From: Marivivens sp.
Lineage (GTDB): Bacteria > Pseudomonadota > Alphaproteobacteria > Rhodobacterales > Rhodobacteraceae
Reading direction: 5' to 3'
Assembly: GCA_024642115.1 (NCBI GenBank)
Contig: JAHEBU010000003.1
Coordinates: forward strand, 310,001 to 374,000
DNA length: 64,000 nucleotides
Below are positions 52,382 to 60,678 of this stretch, one piece after another. The notes beneath the pieces were generated by a model that saw nothing but the letters and a program-made list of their open reading frames with translations, was not told where the DNA came from and searched no databases. Numbering within the stretch: position 1 is the first letter of the stretch; each line of letters begins with the position of its first letter. Made by a program: the position numbers and the translations under genes.

Positions 52382-53974
52382 TTATTCTGCGGGGGTCAGG
52401 GCGGCGACGGGCTGGCGTTTGCCAAAGGCCGTCATCCAGAGATTGTAGGCCATGATCAGCGCCCCGGTGAGGTACATGACCCCGCCCAGACCGCGCACGA
52501 CATACATCGGGAACTTGGCCGCCACGGTGTCGGCAAAGCTGTTGACGAGGAATCCCTGGGCGTCGACTTCGCGCCACATCAGGCCTTCCATGATGCCCGT
52601 CACCCACATCGAGGACGCGTACAGAACGATCCCGATGGTCGCCAACCAGAAGTGCCAGTTGACCAGTGTCAGGCTATACAGCCGGTCGCGGTTCCACAGG
52701 CGCGGTGTCAGGAAATAGAGGGCGGCAAAGGTGATCATGCCGTTCCAGCCCAGCGCGCCCGAGTGGACGTGGCCGATGGTCCAGTCTGTGTAGTGGCTCA
52801 GCGAGTTGACCGCGCGGATCGACATCATCGGCCCCTCGAACGTGGACATCCCGTAAAAGCCGAGCGAGATCACCATCATCCGCATGATCGGATCGGTGCG
52901 GATCTTGTCCCAAGCACCCGAGAGGGTCATCAGACCGTTGATCATCCCGCCCCAGCTTGGCATCCACAGGACGATGGAAAACACCATGCCCAGCGTTCCG
53001 GCCCAATCGGGCAAGGCCGTATAGTGCAGGTGGTGCGGACCCGCCCAGATATAGAGGAAAATCAGCGCCCAGAAGTGGATGATCGACAGTTTATAGCTGT
53101 AGATCGGCCGTTCAGCCTGCTTGGGGACAAAGTAGTACATCATCCCCAGAAAGCCTGCGGTCAGGAAAAAGCCCACGGCGTTGTGGCCATACCACCACTG
53201 CACCATGGCGTCCTGCACGCCGCTGAACACCTGCACCGATTTCGATCCAAAGATGCTGACCGGCAGGCTGATGTTGTTGACCACATGCAGCATGGCCACG
53301 GTGACGATGAAGGCCAGAAAGAACCAGTTGGCCACATAGATGTGCGGCTCTTTGCGTTTGATGATCGTCCCCAGGAACACCGCCAGGTAAGCGAGCCACA
53401 CGATGGTCAGCCACAGGTCGGCATACCATTCGGGTTCGGCGTATTCCTTGGATTGGGTCGCCCCCAGCAGATACCCGGTGGCCGCGATGACGATGAACAG
53501 GTTGTAGCCCCAGAACACAAACCAGCCCAGATTGCCCCCCCACAGGCGGGCCGCACTTGTTCGCTGAACAATGTAGAATGACGTGCAGATCAGCGCATTA
53601 CCGCCAAAGGCAAAGATCACAGCGCTGGTGTGCAGCGGGCGCAGGCGGCCAAAGTTGCCGATGCCCTGAAGGAATTCAAAGTTGAGCGACGGAAAGGCCA
53701 GCTGAAACGCGATGAACGTCCCCACCAGAAACCCGGCCAGTCCCCAGAACGTCGTGGCGATGACGCCCGCCCGGATGACCCCGTCATTATAGCCCGTGGG
53801 GGCGGGCCCCTTTGGGTTGTCGGCCGTGCGCACGGTCCAGACGAACAGTCCGGCGGCGACAGCCATCACGATCAGCGCATGTACCTGATAGGCCAGGTCA
53901 TGGGCAAAGTTTGCGGCGATTGCGGCAAGCAGGGCAATCACGCCCAGCGCCACGATCTTGATCCAGTCCCACAT
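52382..53974 (-). CDS. ccoN: cbb3-type cytochrome c oxidase subunit I (CcoN)
   Basis: A 530-residue haem-copper catalytic subunit with about twelve helices that reduces O2 to water with high affinity. Haem and CuB ligand regions include [40 protein letters not shown] (His with the cross-linked Tyr of C-type oxidases nearby), [19 protein letters not shown] and [20 protein letters not shown]. It is the first gene of ccoNOQP. Two perfect FNR boxes stand 86 and 118 bases upstream, shared with the divergent usp gene, so micro-oxic induction by FnrL is expected. Confidence 0.97.
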   Translation of the reverse strand: MWDWIKIVALGVIALLAAIAANFAHDLAYQVHALIVMAVAAGLFVWTVRTADNPKGPAPTGYNDGVIRAGVIATTFWGLAGFLVGTFIAFQLAFPSLNFEFLQGIGNFGRLRPLHTSAVIFAFGGNALICTSFYIVQRTSAARLWGGNLGWFVFWGYNLFIVIAATGYLLGATQSKEYAEPEWYADLWLTIVWLAYLAVFLGTIIKRKEPHIYVANWFFLAFIVTVAMLHVVNNISLPVSIFGSKSVQVFSGVQDAMVQWWYGHNAVGFFLTAGFLGMMYYFVPKQAERPIYSYKLSIIHFWALIFLYIWAGPHHLHYTALPDWAGTLGMVFSIVLWMPSWGGMINGLMTLSGAWDKIRTDPIMRMMVISLGFYGMSTFEGPMMSIRAVNSLSHYTDWTIGHVHSGALGWNGMITFAALYFLTPRLWNRDRLYSLTLVNWHFWLATIGIVLYASSMWVTGIMEGLMWREVDAQGFLVNSFADTVAAKFPMYVVRGLGGVMYLTGALIMAYNLWMTAFGKRQPVAALTPAE

Positions 53975-54059
53975 TGTCTAGTTTCCCTCGGTCGGGCCCG
54001 CGCGTTGCGTCGGCGGGCTATTGGCCTGTCCCGTATCCCGAACGCGAGGCAAGGCCGCC

Positions 54060-54073
54060 TTGATCCACATCAA
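54060..54073. promoter_or_regulatory. FNR/FnrL box proximal to ccoN
   Basis: TTGATCCACATCAA, a perfect TTGAT-N4-ATCAA site, 86 bases from the ccoN ATG in the ccoN/usp divergent region. Confidence 0.88.
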
Positions 54074-54091
54074 GGGCGCGGCGACTTCGGT

Positions 54092-54105
54092 TTGATACGG
54101 ATCAA
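54092..54105. promoter_or_regulatory. FNR/FnrL box proximal to the universal stress gene
   Basis: TTGATACGGATCAA, a second perfect FNR site centred 32 bp (about three helical turns) from the first and 55 bases before the usp start. Each divergent gene thus has its own box at a fitting distance. Confidence 0.88.
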
Positions 54106-54160
54106 GGCGCGGCCTTTCGGGGCAGGCAACGCTGGCACAGACCATTCAAGGAGACCGATC

Positions 54161-55003
54161 ATGGGCTACAAAACGATCACCACGATCCTGACAGACCCCG
54201 CCAGCGACGGGGCCGCCCTGCACGCTGCCCGCGCCATCGCCGACGCCAACAGCGGCCATCTGGACGCGCATTGCGTGGGTATCGACCCGACGCGGTTTGA
54301 ACCGATGCCGGTTGGCGCCACGGCCATCCTTCTGGAAACCGGTCAGGCCGAGGCGCAAGCCAGGGCCGCCGAGATCGCCGATTGGGCGCGCAGTCGTCTG
54401 CCCGACGACATGGCCCAACTGACGATCAATCCGGTTGCCATACCGCAGTTGGGAATCGACACGCTGGTCGCGCGGCTGGCCCGGTATTCGGATATCGTGG
54501 TCGCCTCGAAACCCTATGGCAAAGGGCGCAATCCGCTGCTTGTGACAGTGCTCGAGGCTGAATTGTTCGGGTCAAACGCCCCCGTTCTGGTTGTGCCCGA
54601 CACGCCGATGATCGGCGCGCGGCCATTCCGGCGGGTGGTTGTGGCTTGGAACGAGAGCAGCGAATCCTTCAACGCGATCCGGGCGGCGCTGCCGATCCTT
54701 CAGGATGCGGACCGCGTCGATCTGGTGATGGTCGATCCGCCCGCCCATTCGGCGGAACGGTCCGACCCCGGCGGCGCCATCGGCCAGATGCTGGCCCGCC
54801 ACGGGGTCAAGGCCGAGGTGTCTATCTTGGCCCGCACCCTGCCACGCGTGTCTGAAATCATGGCCCGCTTTGCCACCGAACACGGGTCAGACCTGATCGT
54901 CATGGGTGGCTACGGCCATTCCCGGTTCCGCGAAGCGGTGCTGGGCGGCGCGACCCGCGACATGCTGGAACAGACGACCGTACCCCTGCTCATGGCGCAC
55001 TAG
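54161..55003 (+). CDS. Universal stress protein, tandem UspA domains
   Basis: A 280-residue protein starting GYKTITTILTDPASDGAALH; AAGGAG lies before the ATG at 54161. Two Usp domains are present. The second ends with the nucleotide-binding signature DLIVMGGYGHSRFREAVLGG followed by ATRDMLEQTTVPLLMAH (G-x2-G-x9-G-S/T type). UspA proteins bind ATP and support survival under stress; the location opposite ccoN under an FNR box suggests induction at low oxygen. It converges on fnrL. Confidence 0.92.
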   Translation: MGYKTITTILTDPASDGAALHAARAIADANSGHLDAHCVGIDPTRFEPMPVGATAILLETGQAEAQARAAEIADWARSRLPDDMAQLTINPVAIPQLGIDTLVARLARYSDIVVASKPYGKGRNPLLVTVLEAELFGSNAPVLVVPDTPMIGARPFRRVVVAWNESSESFNAIRAALPILQDADRVDLVMVDPPAHSAERSDPGGAIGQMLARHGVKAEVSILARTLPRVSEIMARFATEHGSDLIVMGGYGHSRFREAVLGGATRDMLEQTTVPLLMAH

Positions 55004-55024
55004 CTGATGCTTGTCCGGCCAAAC

Positions 55025-55762
55025 TCAGGCGACCAGACCGCCATCCATATCGTCGCCTGTTTCGGACATCAGGGTGCGGATGTCGGGGACGCGCACCTTG
55101 CGCTTGTCCTCCAGCACGATGACGCCCTCGGACTTGAGGGCGGACATCTGGCGGCTGACCGTTTCCAGCGTCAGGCCCAGATAGTCGGCCATCGCCTCTC
55201 GCGTCAGGGGCAGGTCGATAACGACCGGACCCTTGACTTTGGCCATCCCAAGTTCGGCCTCGCGCCGGGCAAGGATGGTCAGCAGGCTCGCGATCTTTTC
55301 GCGGGCGGTCTTGCGGCCCAGAATCAGCATCCATTCCCGGGCTGCATCCAGTTCGTCCAGCGTCATCGCCAGCAGACGCTCCGCCACATGCGGGGTCGAG
55401 GTCATGAGAGTTTCAAACGGCTTGCGCCGGAAACAGCACAGGGTGATTTCGCTAAGCGCAATGACGTCATAGGGCGTGGTCGCCCGACCCGGACGGCCCA
55501 GAAAATCCGACGGCAAAAGCAGGCCCACCATCTGCGTCCGGCCATCCTCCATCGTCTGGCTGATCGACGCCACACCCTTTACCACCGAGGCGACAAAGTT
55601 CATCTCGTCCCCGGCAAAAACGATCGGCTGACCGGCCTCGAAGGTGCGGTAATATTTGATCTGCTCCAGCACATCGAGTTCGTCTGCGTCGCATCGCGCG
55701 CAAACGGCCCGATGTCGGATCGGGCAGTCCTCGCAGGCATGATCGAGTGTCGCTGTGGCCAT
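55025..55762 (-). CDS. fnrL: FnrL, Crp/Fnr-family oxygen-responsive regulator
   Basis: A 245-residue regulator. The N-terminal cysteines C10, C13, C21 and C24 (HACEDCPIRHRAVCARCDAD) together with a later Cys (ITLCCFRR) supply the oxygen-labile [4Fe-4S] cluster. A cyclic-nucleotide-binding fold follows. The recognition helix of the C-terminal winged HTH is in DYLGLTLETVSRQMSALKSE, with the E-x-x-S-R of FNR proteins that read TTGAT half-sites. Such sites occur at 49660, 54060 and 54092, and a degenerate one beside this gene. The start at 55762 is preferred to 55798. It is divergent from hemN, 61 bases away. Confidence 0.95.
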   Translation of the reverse strand: MATATLDHACEDCPIRHRAVCARCDADELDVLEQIKYYRTFEAGQPIVFAGDEMNFVASVVKGVASISQTMEDGRTQMVGLLLPSDFLGRPGRATTPYDVIALSEITLCCFRRKPFETLMTSTPHVAERLLAMTLDELDAAREWMLILGRKTAREKIASLLTILARREAELGMAKVKGPVVIDLPLTREAMADYLGLTLETVSRQMSALKSEGVIVLEDKRKVRVPDIRTLMSETGDDMDGGLVA

Positions 55763-55782
55763 GGCTGTGTCCTTTTCAGCTG

Positions 55783-55796
55783 CAATCGGTATCAAC
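55783..55796. promoter_or_regulatory. Degenerate FNR box between fnrL and hemN
   Basis: On the minus strand the sequence reads TTGAT-ACCG-ATTGC: one perfect half-site and one poor half (ATCAA expected). It lies 20 bases from the fnrL start and 27 bases from the hemN start, so FnrL could weakly regulate both; this is inference. Confidence 0.4.
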
Positions 55797-55823
55797 ACAG
55801 ATCTATCGGACGTTGGGAAAGAA

Positions 55824-57179
55824 ATGACAACACATACTGATCTCAGAAAGCTTGGGCTGTTTGACGCCCGCGCCCCCCGCTACACCAGCTATCCGCCTGC
55901 CAACCACTTTTCAGGCCGGGTCGGACCGGGACAAACGGCGGACTGGATCAGGGCGGTGCCGGCTGGAGGGCGAGTCTCGCTTTACCTGCATATACCCTAT
56001 TGTCGCCGGTTGTGCTGGTTTTGTGCCTGCCGGACGCAGGGAACCAGCACAGATCGACCGCTTGCCCCGTATCTGACACTCTTGAAAAGGGAACTGGCGC
56101 AGATCGGGTCGATCCTGTCACCGGATGTCCGTATCAGCGCCATTCATCTGGGCGGCGGCACGCCCACGCTTTTGCCCCCCGCGATGATTGCAGACCTCGG
56201 TGCGGCCCTGGCAGACTTTCGCCCGTGGTCAGATGACATGCGATTTTCAGTCGAGATCGACCCGACCGAAGTGGACCAGCCCCGAATCGACGCATTGCGG
56301 GCGATCGGGATGACCCGGGCCAGCATCGGCGTTCAGGATTTCGACCCGGCTGTGCAAGAGGCGATCGGGCGCGACCAGAGCTTTGACCAGACAAGCGACG
56401 TGGTGGCGATGTTGCGGGCCGCAGGGGTGGACAGCCTGAACATGGACATCCTCTATGGCCTGCCCCACCAAAGCCGGGGGCGGATGGCTGACATGGTGCA
56501 AAAGGTCCTGTCGCTCGGCCCCGACCGGGTGGCCCTTTATGGCTATGCCCATGTGCCATGGATGGCCAAGCGGCAGGTGATGATCCCCGCCGACGCCCTA
56601 CCCGATGCCGAAACCCGGCTTGGCCTGTTCGACGCGGCACGCCGTCTGTTCATCTGGGATGGCTATGTCGAGGTGGGGATCGACCACTATGCCCGCCCAA
56701 CTGACAGCCTTGCCCGGGCGGCGGCGACCGGAACGCTGCGCCGTAACTTTCAGGGCTACACCGACGATCAGTCCGAGGTACTGATCGGGCTTGGGGCCTC
56801 GGCCATCTCGCGGTATCCGCAAGGTTATGCGCAGAACCTGTCCACTTCGTCGCGCTATGCGGCAGCCATAGACGACGGTGGACTGGCGACCGAACGCGGT
56901 CACGCGATGACGGGCGACGACACCTTGCGCGCCGCGATGATCGAGGCGCTGATGTGCGACTTTGCCCTTGACCTGCCCCGGCTTTCGGCGCGGTTCGGCA
57001 TTCCTGTCAGCACCCTTCTTGACCTGACAGCCCCGTTGCGGGACCGGTTTGCCGATCACCTCACGCTTGGCGATGGCATCCTGCGGCTTGATAATCATGC
57101 GCGGCTCATCGCCCGCCTCGTCGCGGCAGAGCTGGACGCCTATGCCATGCCCGAAGGACGACACAGTCAGGCGCTGTGA
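55824..57179 (+). CDS. hemN: Oxygen-independent coproporphyrinogen III oxidase (radical SAM)
   Basis: A 451-residue cytoplasmic enzyme that decarboxylates coproporphyrinogen III without O2. The radical-SAM cluster is C60-xxx-C64-xx-C67 (IPYCRRLCWFCACRTQ), the HemN-type CxxxCxxC followed by a fourth Cys. The N-terminal RYTSYPPANHFS segment and the SAM-binding HLGGGTPTLLPP and VEIDPTEVDQPRIDAL are those of true HemN rather than HemW. The start at 55824 follows GGGAAAGAA. It is divergent from fnrL, as in related bacteria where FNR controls it. Confidence 0.95.
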   Translation: MTTHTDLRKLGLFDARAPRYTSYPPANHFSGRVGPGQTADWIRAVPAGGRVSLYLHIPYCRRLCWFCACRTQGTSTDRPLAPYLTLLKRELAQIGSILSPDVRISAIHLGGGTPTLLPPAMIADLGAALADFRPWSDDMRFSVEIDPTEVDQPRIDALRAIGMTRASIGVQDFDPAVQEAIGRDQSFDQTSDVVAMLRAAGVDSLNMDILYGLPHQSRGRMADMVQKVLSLGPDRVALYGYAHVPWMAKRQVMIPADALPDAETRLGLFDAARRLFIWDGYVEVGIDHYARPTDSLARAAATGTLRRNFQGYTDDQSEVLIGLGASAISRYPQGYAQNLSTSSRYAAAIDDGGLATERGHAMTGDDTLRAAMIEALMCDFALDLPRLSARFGIPVSTLLDLTAPLRDRFADHLTLGDGILRLDNHARLIARLVAAELDAYAMPEGRHSQAL

Positions 57180-57218
57180 CCCCCTTTCGGGGGACCGGGC
57201 CTGCGGTTATGTCGGGAT

Positions 57219-58118
57219 ATGTCCCAGATTCTGATCGCCCTTCTGCCCGATTTCGCGCTGATCGCCCTTGGCGGAGTTCTGGGGCGGATCGTACCCACCG
57301 AAGGCTGGGCCGGGATCGACCGCCTGAATTTTCTTGTCCTGTTCCCGGCGCTGATCTTTGTCGCGGCCAGCAGCCGCCAACCCGCCGGGGCCGATCTTCT
57401 GGTGATTGGTCTGGGGGTCTGGGCACTACAACTGCTTGGGTTTGGGTTGGGCTGGCTGGCGCGCGGGCTGGGGCCGGACCGGTTTCTTGATTTCGCGGGG
57501 CTGTGGCAATGTGCGTGGCGGTTCAACACCGCGCTGGCCTTTGTAGCCATCAGCCCGCTGCCTGCGAGTTTTGCCGCACCGATGTCCATCGCACTGGGGT
57601 TGGGGATCCCGCTGGCAAATATTCTGGCCGTTGGGGCGCTGTCGCGGGGTGGGGCGCTGGGGCTGGGTCAAACGCTGCGGCAGATCGCGCTGAACCCGTT
57701 CCTGCTGGCCAGCGCGGGCGGAATTACCCTGTCAATCCTTGGGTTACGGCTGCCCGATCTGGTCCTGCATCCGGTCACATCCCTGTCGCAGGCCGCCCTG
57801 CCCATCGCGCTGTTGTCGCTGGGGGCGGCGCTGAACTGGGGGGCGATCCTTCGGATCGACCTGTTCGCCGCGGTGTTCTGCGGCATCAAGTTGGTGGCGC
57901 TACCATCGGCGGCGTTCGGGGTGGGGTCGGCGGTCGGCCTGTCCGCCGCCCACATCACCGTGCTGACAATCTTTGCCGCCCTGCCCACATCTTCGGCCGC
58001 CCATATCCTCGCCTCGGTCTTTGGCGCTGACAAACGGGCGGTATCGACATTGATTGCGCAATGCACGGTGCTGGGCTGTATCACCCTGCCGCTTTGGATC
58101 GCGCTGGTCGCCGCCTAG
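57219..58118 (+). CDS. AEC-family (auxin efflux carrier-like) transporter
   Basis: A 299-residue membrane protein of ten hydrophobic segments arranged in two halves: SQILIALLPDFALIALGGVL at the start, RFNTALAFVAISPLPASFAA, LGIPLANILAVGALSRGGAL, PIALLSLGAALNWGAI and LTIFAALPTSSAAHILASVF. The last conserved segment (LP-T-S-S/A-A-H-x-L-A) is typical. Bacterial members carry malate, malonate or other small acids; substrate is unknown. A small GC hairpin (57180-57193) separates it from hemN. It converges with the alcohol dehydrogenase gene, leaving 10 bases between the stops. Confidence 0.88.
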   Translation: MSQILIALLPDFALIALGGVLGRIVPTEGWAGIDRLNFLVLFPALIFVAASSRQPAGADLLVIGLGVWALQLLGFGLGWLARGLGPDRFLDFAGLWQCAWRFNTALAFVAISPLPASFAAPMSIALGLGIPLANILAVGALSRGGALGLGQTLRQIALNPFLLASAGGITLSILGLRLPDLVLHPVTSLSQAALPIALLSLGAALNWGAILRIDLFAAVFCGIKLVALPSAAFGVGSAVGLSAAHITVLTIFAALPTSSAAHILASVFGADKRAVSTLIAQCTVLGCITLPLWIALVAA

Positions 58119-58128
58119 GGCGGCGACG

Positions 58129-59274
58129 TCACATCGCGGCCAGAAACAGCGCCTTGGTGTTTTCGGTGGTCATGGCGACGGGATTGCCGCCGACGCTTGG
58201 GTCCTCAAGCGCCATGGCGGTCAATTCGTCCACACGCCCCTCGTCCACGCCCAGCGCCCTTAGCCCATTGGGAATTCCCAAGGTCGCGTTTAACTCGTCC
58301 ACCCGGGCGCAAAATCCGTCGAACCCACCGTCGATCCCCAGATAGGCCGCCGCCATCGCCAGCCGGTCGGCAATGGCCGATTTGTTGAATTGCAGGCAGG
58401 CGGGCATGACCACGGCATTCGTCGTGCCGTGGTGGGTGTTGAACACCGCACCGATGGGGTGCGAGAGGGCGTGGATCGCCCCCAGCCCCTTTTGGAACGC
58501 CACAGCCCCCATCGCCGCTGCCGCCATCATCTGCGCCCGCGCCTCGATATCGGTGCCGTCGGCATAGGCGCGGGGCAGGTAGGTGTTGACCAAACGCAGA
58601 CCTTCCAGCGCGATGCCCTGGGACATGGGGTGAAAGAACGGGCTGGAGTAAGCCTCGAGACAGTGCGCAAAGGCATCCATCCCGGTGCCCGCCGTGATCA
58701 TTTTCGGCATGCCCACGGTCAGTTCGGGGTCGCTGATCACGACGGTCGGCAGCACCTTGGGGTGGAAGATGATCTTTTTGACGTGGGTTTCCGAGTTTGT
58801 GATGACGCTGGCGCGGCCGACCTCGGACCCTGTTCCAGCGGTGGTGGGGACCGCTACGATTGGCGCAATGCCCGCCGGGTCGGCCCGCGTCCACCAGTCG
58901 CCGATATCTTCGTAATCCCAAAGCGGCCGGGTCTGCCCGGACATGAAGGCCACCATCTTGCCCAGATCGAGGCCCGATCCCCCGCCAAAGGCCACGACCC
59001 CGTCGTGCCCGCCCGCCTTGTAGGCGGCAAGGCCAGCCGCCAGGTTCACCTCGGTCGGGTTGGCGTCCACGTCGGAAAACATCGCCCGGCCCAACCCGGC
59101 GGCGTCCAGCAGATCCAGCGCGTTTTGCGTGATCGCCATCGACGCGAGCCCCCGGTCGGTCACAAGCAGAGGCCGTTTGATCCCGGCCTGCGCACAGGCA
59201 GCGGCCAGTTCCGAAATCCGACCTGCGCCGAATTTGATCGCGGTTGGATAGGACCAGTTGCCAACGAGGTTCAT
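58129..59274 (-). CDS. Iron-containing alcohol dehydrogenase
   Basis: A 381-residue NAD-dependent group III dehydrogenase. The N-terminal nucleotide-binding part has VVAFGGGSGLDLGKMVAFMS and VAVPTTAGTGSEVGRASVIT. Metal ligands fit D-x-x-x-H in TAGTGMDAFAHCLEAYSSPF, His in GAIHALSHPIGAVF and His in NTHHGTTNAVVM. It oxidises an alcohol or reduces an aldehyde. Its ATG overlaps the stop of the aldehyde dehydrogenase gene (59271-59274), so it is the last, coupled gene of the cluster and probably handles the same carbon chain. Confidence 0.93.
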   Translation of the reverse strand: MNLVGNWSYPTAIKFGAGRISELAAACAQAGIKRPLLVTDRGLASMAITQNALDLLDAAGLGRAMFSDVDANPTEVNLAAGLAAYKAGGHDGVVAFGGGSGLDLGKMVAFMSGQTRPLWDYEDIGDWWTRADPAGIAPIVAVPTTAGTGSEVGRASVITNSETHVKKIIFHPKVLPTVVISDPELTVGMPKMITAGTGMDAFAHCLEAYSSPFFHPMSQGIALEGLRLVNTYLPRAYADGTDIEARAQMMAAAAMGAVAFQKGLGAIHALSHPIGAVFNTHHGTTNAVVMPACLQFNKSAIADRLAMAAAYLGIDGGFDGFCARVDELNATLGIPNGLRALGVDEGRVDELTAMALEDPSVGGNPVAMTTENTKALFLAAM

Positions 59275-60659
59275 GATTTGACCTTTCTGAAATGGTAAGA
59301 GCGCGGGCGCGTGACCGCGTGATAGCCCAGCACCGACATGGCCCCGCCACGTCCGGTATCCTTGGTCCCGGTCCAGCAGACGGCGGGGTCGATGTAGTCG
59401 GCGCGATTCATGAACACGGTCCCGGTTTCGATCTGTCGCCCGATCCGTGCCGCCCGGTCCGCGTCCGAGGTCCAGATCGAGGCGGTGAGGCCGTAGGGGC
59501 TGTCGTTCATCAGGGCAATCGCCTCGGCGTCGTCCTTGACCGGCATGATGCCGACCACCGGGCCAAAGGATTCCTGCATCATCACGGTCATGGAATGGTC
59601 CACGTTCACAAGCACTTGGGGGGCAAGGTAGGCACCGCCGTCATCGGCGGGAAAGTGGCCCGCGTCGATCAGGGGTTTGGCCCCGGCGGCCACGGCCTCG
59701 GCCGTCTGGTCGCGCACGGTTTTCGCAAAGCGCACGTTGGCCATCGGGCCAAGGGTGCTGTCCGCGTCAAACGGGTTGCCCAGTTTGAGCGCGTTGACCC
59801 AATCGACGGCTTTGGCGACGAAGGCGTCATAAAGGCTTTCGTGGACATAGATCCGTTCGATCCCGCAGCAGCATTGCCCGGCGTTGAACATCGCCCCGTC
59901 CATCAGCACGTCCACGGCCCAATCAAGGTCCGCATCCTCGGCCACATAGCCGGGGTCCTTGCCCCCCAGTTCGAGGCCAAGTGACGTGAACGTCCCCGCC
60001 GCCGCCCGTTCGATGGCCTGCCCGCCCGCGACCGATCCGGTGAAATTTACAAAGCCAAACGAGCGGTCCGCGATCAGCTTTTCGGTCCCTGCATGGTCCA
60101 GAACGACATTCTGGAACACGTCGGCAGGCACCCCGCCCTTGTGCATGGCTGTTGCGATGTGTTCGCCCGCGACCAGCGTCTGGCTGGCGTGTTTGAGCAT
60201 CACCGAATTGCCCGCGATCAGCGCAGGCACGATGGTGTTGAGCGCGGTAAGATAGGGGTAGTTCCAGGGCGCGATGACGAACACCACCCCCATCGGGGCG
60301 CGTTCGATCCGCCGTTCGAACCGGTCCGAATCCTCGGCCACGATGGGCGCCAGCGCCGTTTCGGCGATCGAGGCCATGTAGTTGGCCCGTTCGTTCACCC
60401 CGCCAAATTCGCCGCCGAACCGGGTGGGACGGCCCATCTGCCAGGCCAGCCCTTCGACCACTTCGTCCTTCATGGCGTTCAGGGCGGCAATCCCGGCCAT
60501 CACCTTGTCGCGCCGTTCGGACAGGGGCAACGCGGCCCAAGCCGGCTGTGCCGCCTTGGCCCGCGCCACCGCTGCGGCGGCCTGTTCGGGTGAAAGCGCC
60601 GGACGTTCGGCATAGACCCGCCCGTCCACGGGCGAGATACATTGGATCATCTTGGTCAT
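59271..60659 (-). CDS. Aldehyde dehydrogenase (NAD(P)-dependent)
   Basis: A 462-residue cytosolic enzyme. Motifs are VVFVIAPWNYPYLTALNTIV (Asn of the oxyanion hole), SFGFVNFTGSVAGGQAIERA, the catalytic Glu in LGLELGGKDPGYVAEDADLD and the catalytic Cys in MFNAGQCCCGIERIYVHESL. The C-terminal FGPVVGIMPVKDDAEAIALM is conserved. The start at 60659 follows GGAGG. It sits between a glutamine-synthetase-like ligase and an alcohol dehydrogenase in one operon, as PuuC-type enzymes do in gamma-glutamyl-amine catabolism; the actual substrate is unknown. Confidence 0.93.
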   Translation of the reverse strand: MTKMIQCISPVDGRVYAERPALSPEQAAAAVARAKAAQPAWAALPLSERRDKVMAGIAALNAMKDEVVEGLAWQMGRPTRFGGEFGGVNERANYMASIAETALAPIVAEDSDRFERRIERAPMGVVFVIAPWNYPYLTALNTIVPALIAGNSVMLKHASQTLVAGEHIATAMHKGGVPADVFQNVVLDHAGTEKLIADRSFGFVNFTGSVAGGQAIERAAAGTFTSLGLELGGKDPGYVAEDADLDWAVDVLMDGAMFNAGQCCCGIERIYVHESLYDAFVAKAVDWVNALKLGNPFDADSTLGPMANVRFAKTVRDQTAEAVAAGAKPLIDAGHFPADDGGAYLAPQVLVNVDHSMTVMMQESFGPVVGIMPVKDDAEAIALMNDSPYGLTASIWTSDADRAARIGRQIETGTVFMNRADYIDPAVCWTGTKDTGRGGAMSVLGYHAVTRPRSYHFRKVKS

Positions 60660-60678
60660 GTCGTTCCTCCGGAAAGGC

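Noticed and set aside
53630-54160. Upstream extension of the universal stress protein frame
   Set aside because: It overlaps ccoN antisense and the two FNR boxes; the AAGGAG-preceded ATG at 54161 matches the family start.
58205-59350. Second 381-codon minus frame overlapping the iron alcohol dehydrogenase
   Set aside because: It is the +1-shifted shadow of the dehydrogenase, with no motifs of its own.
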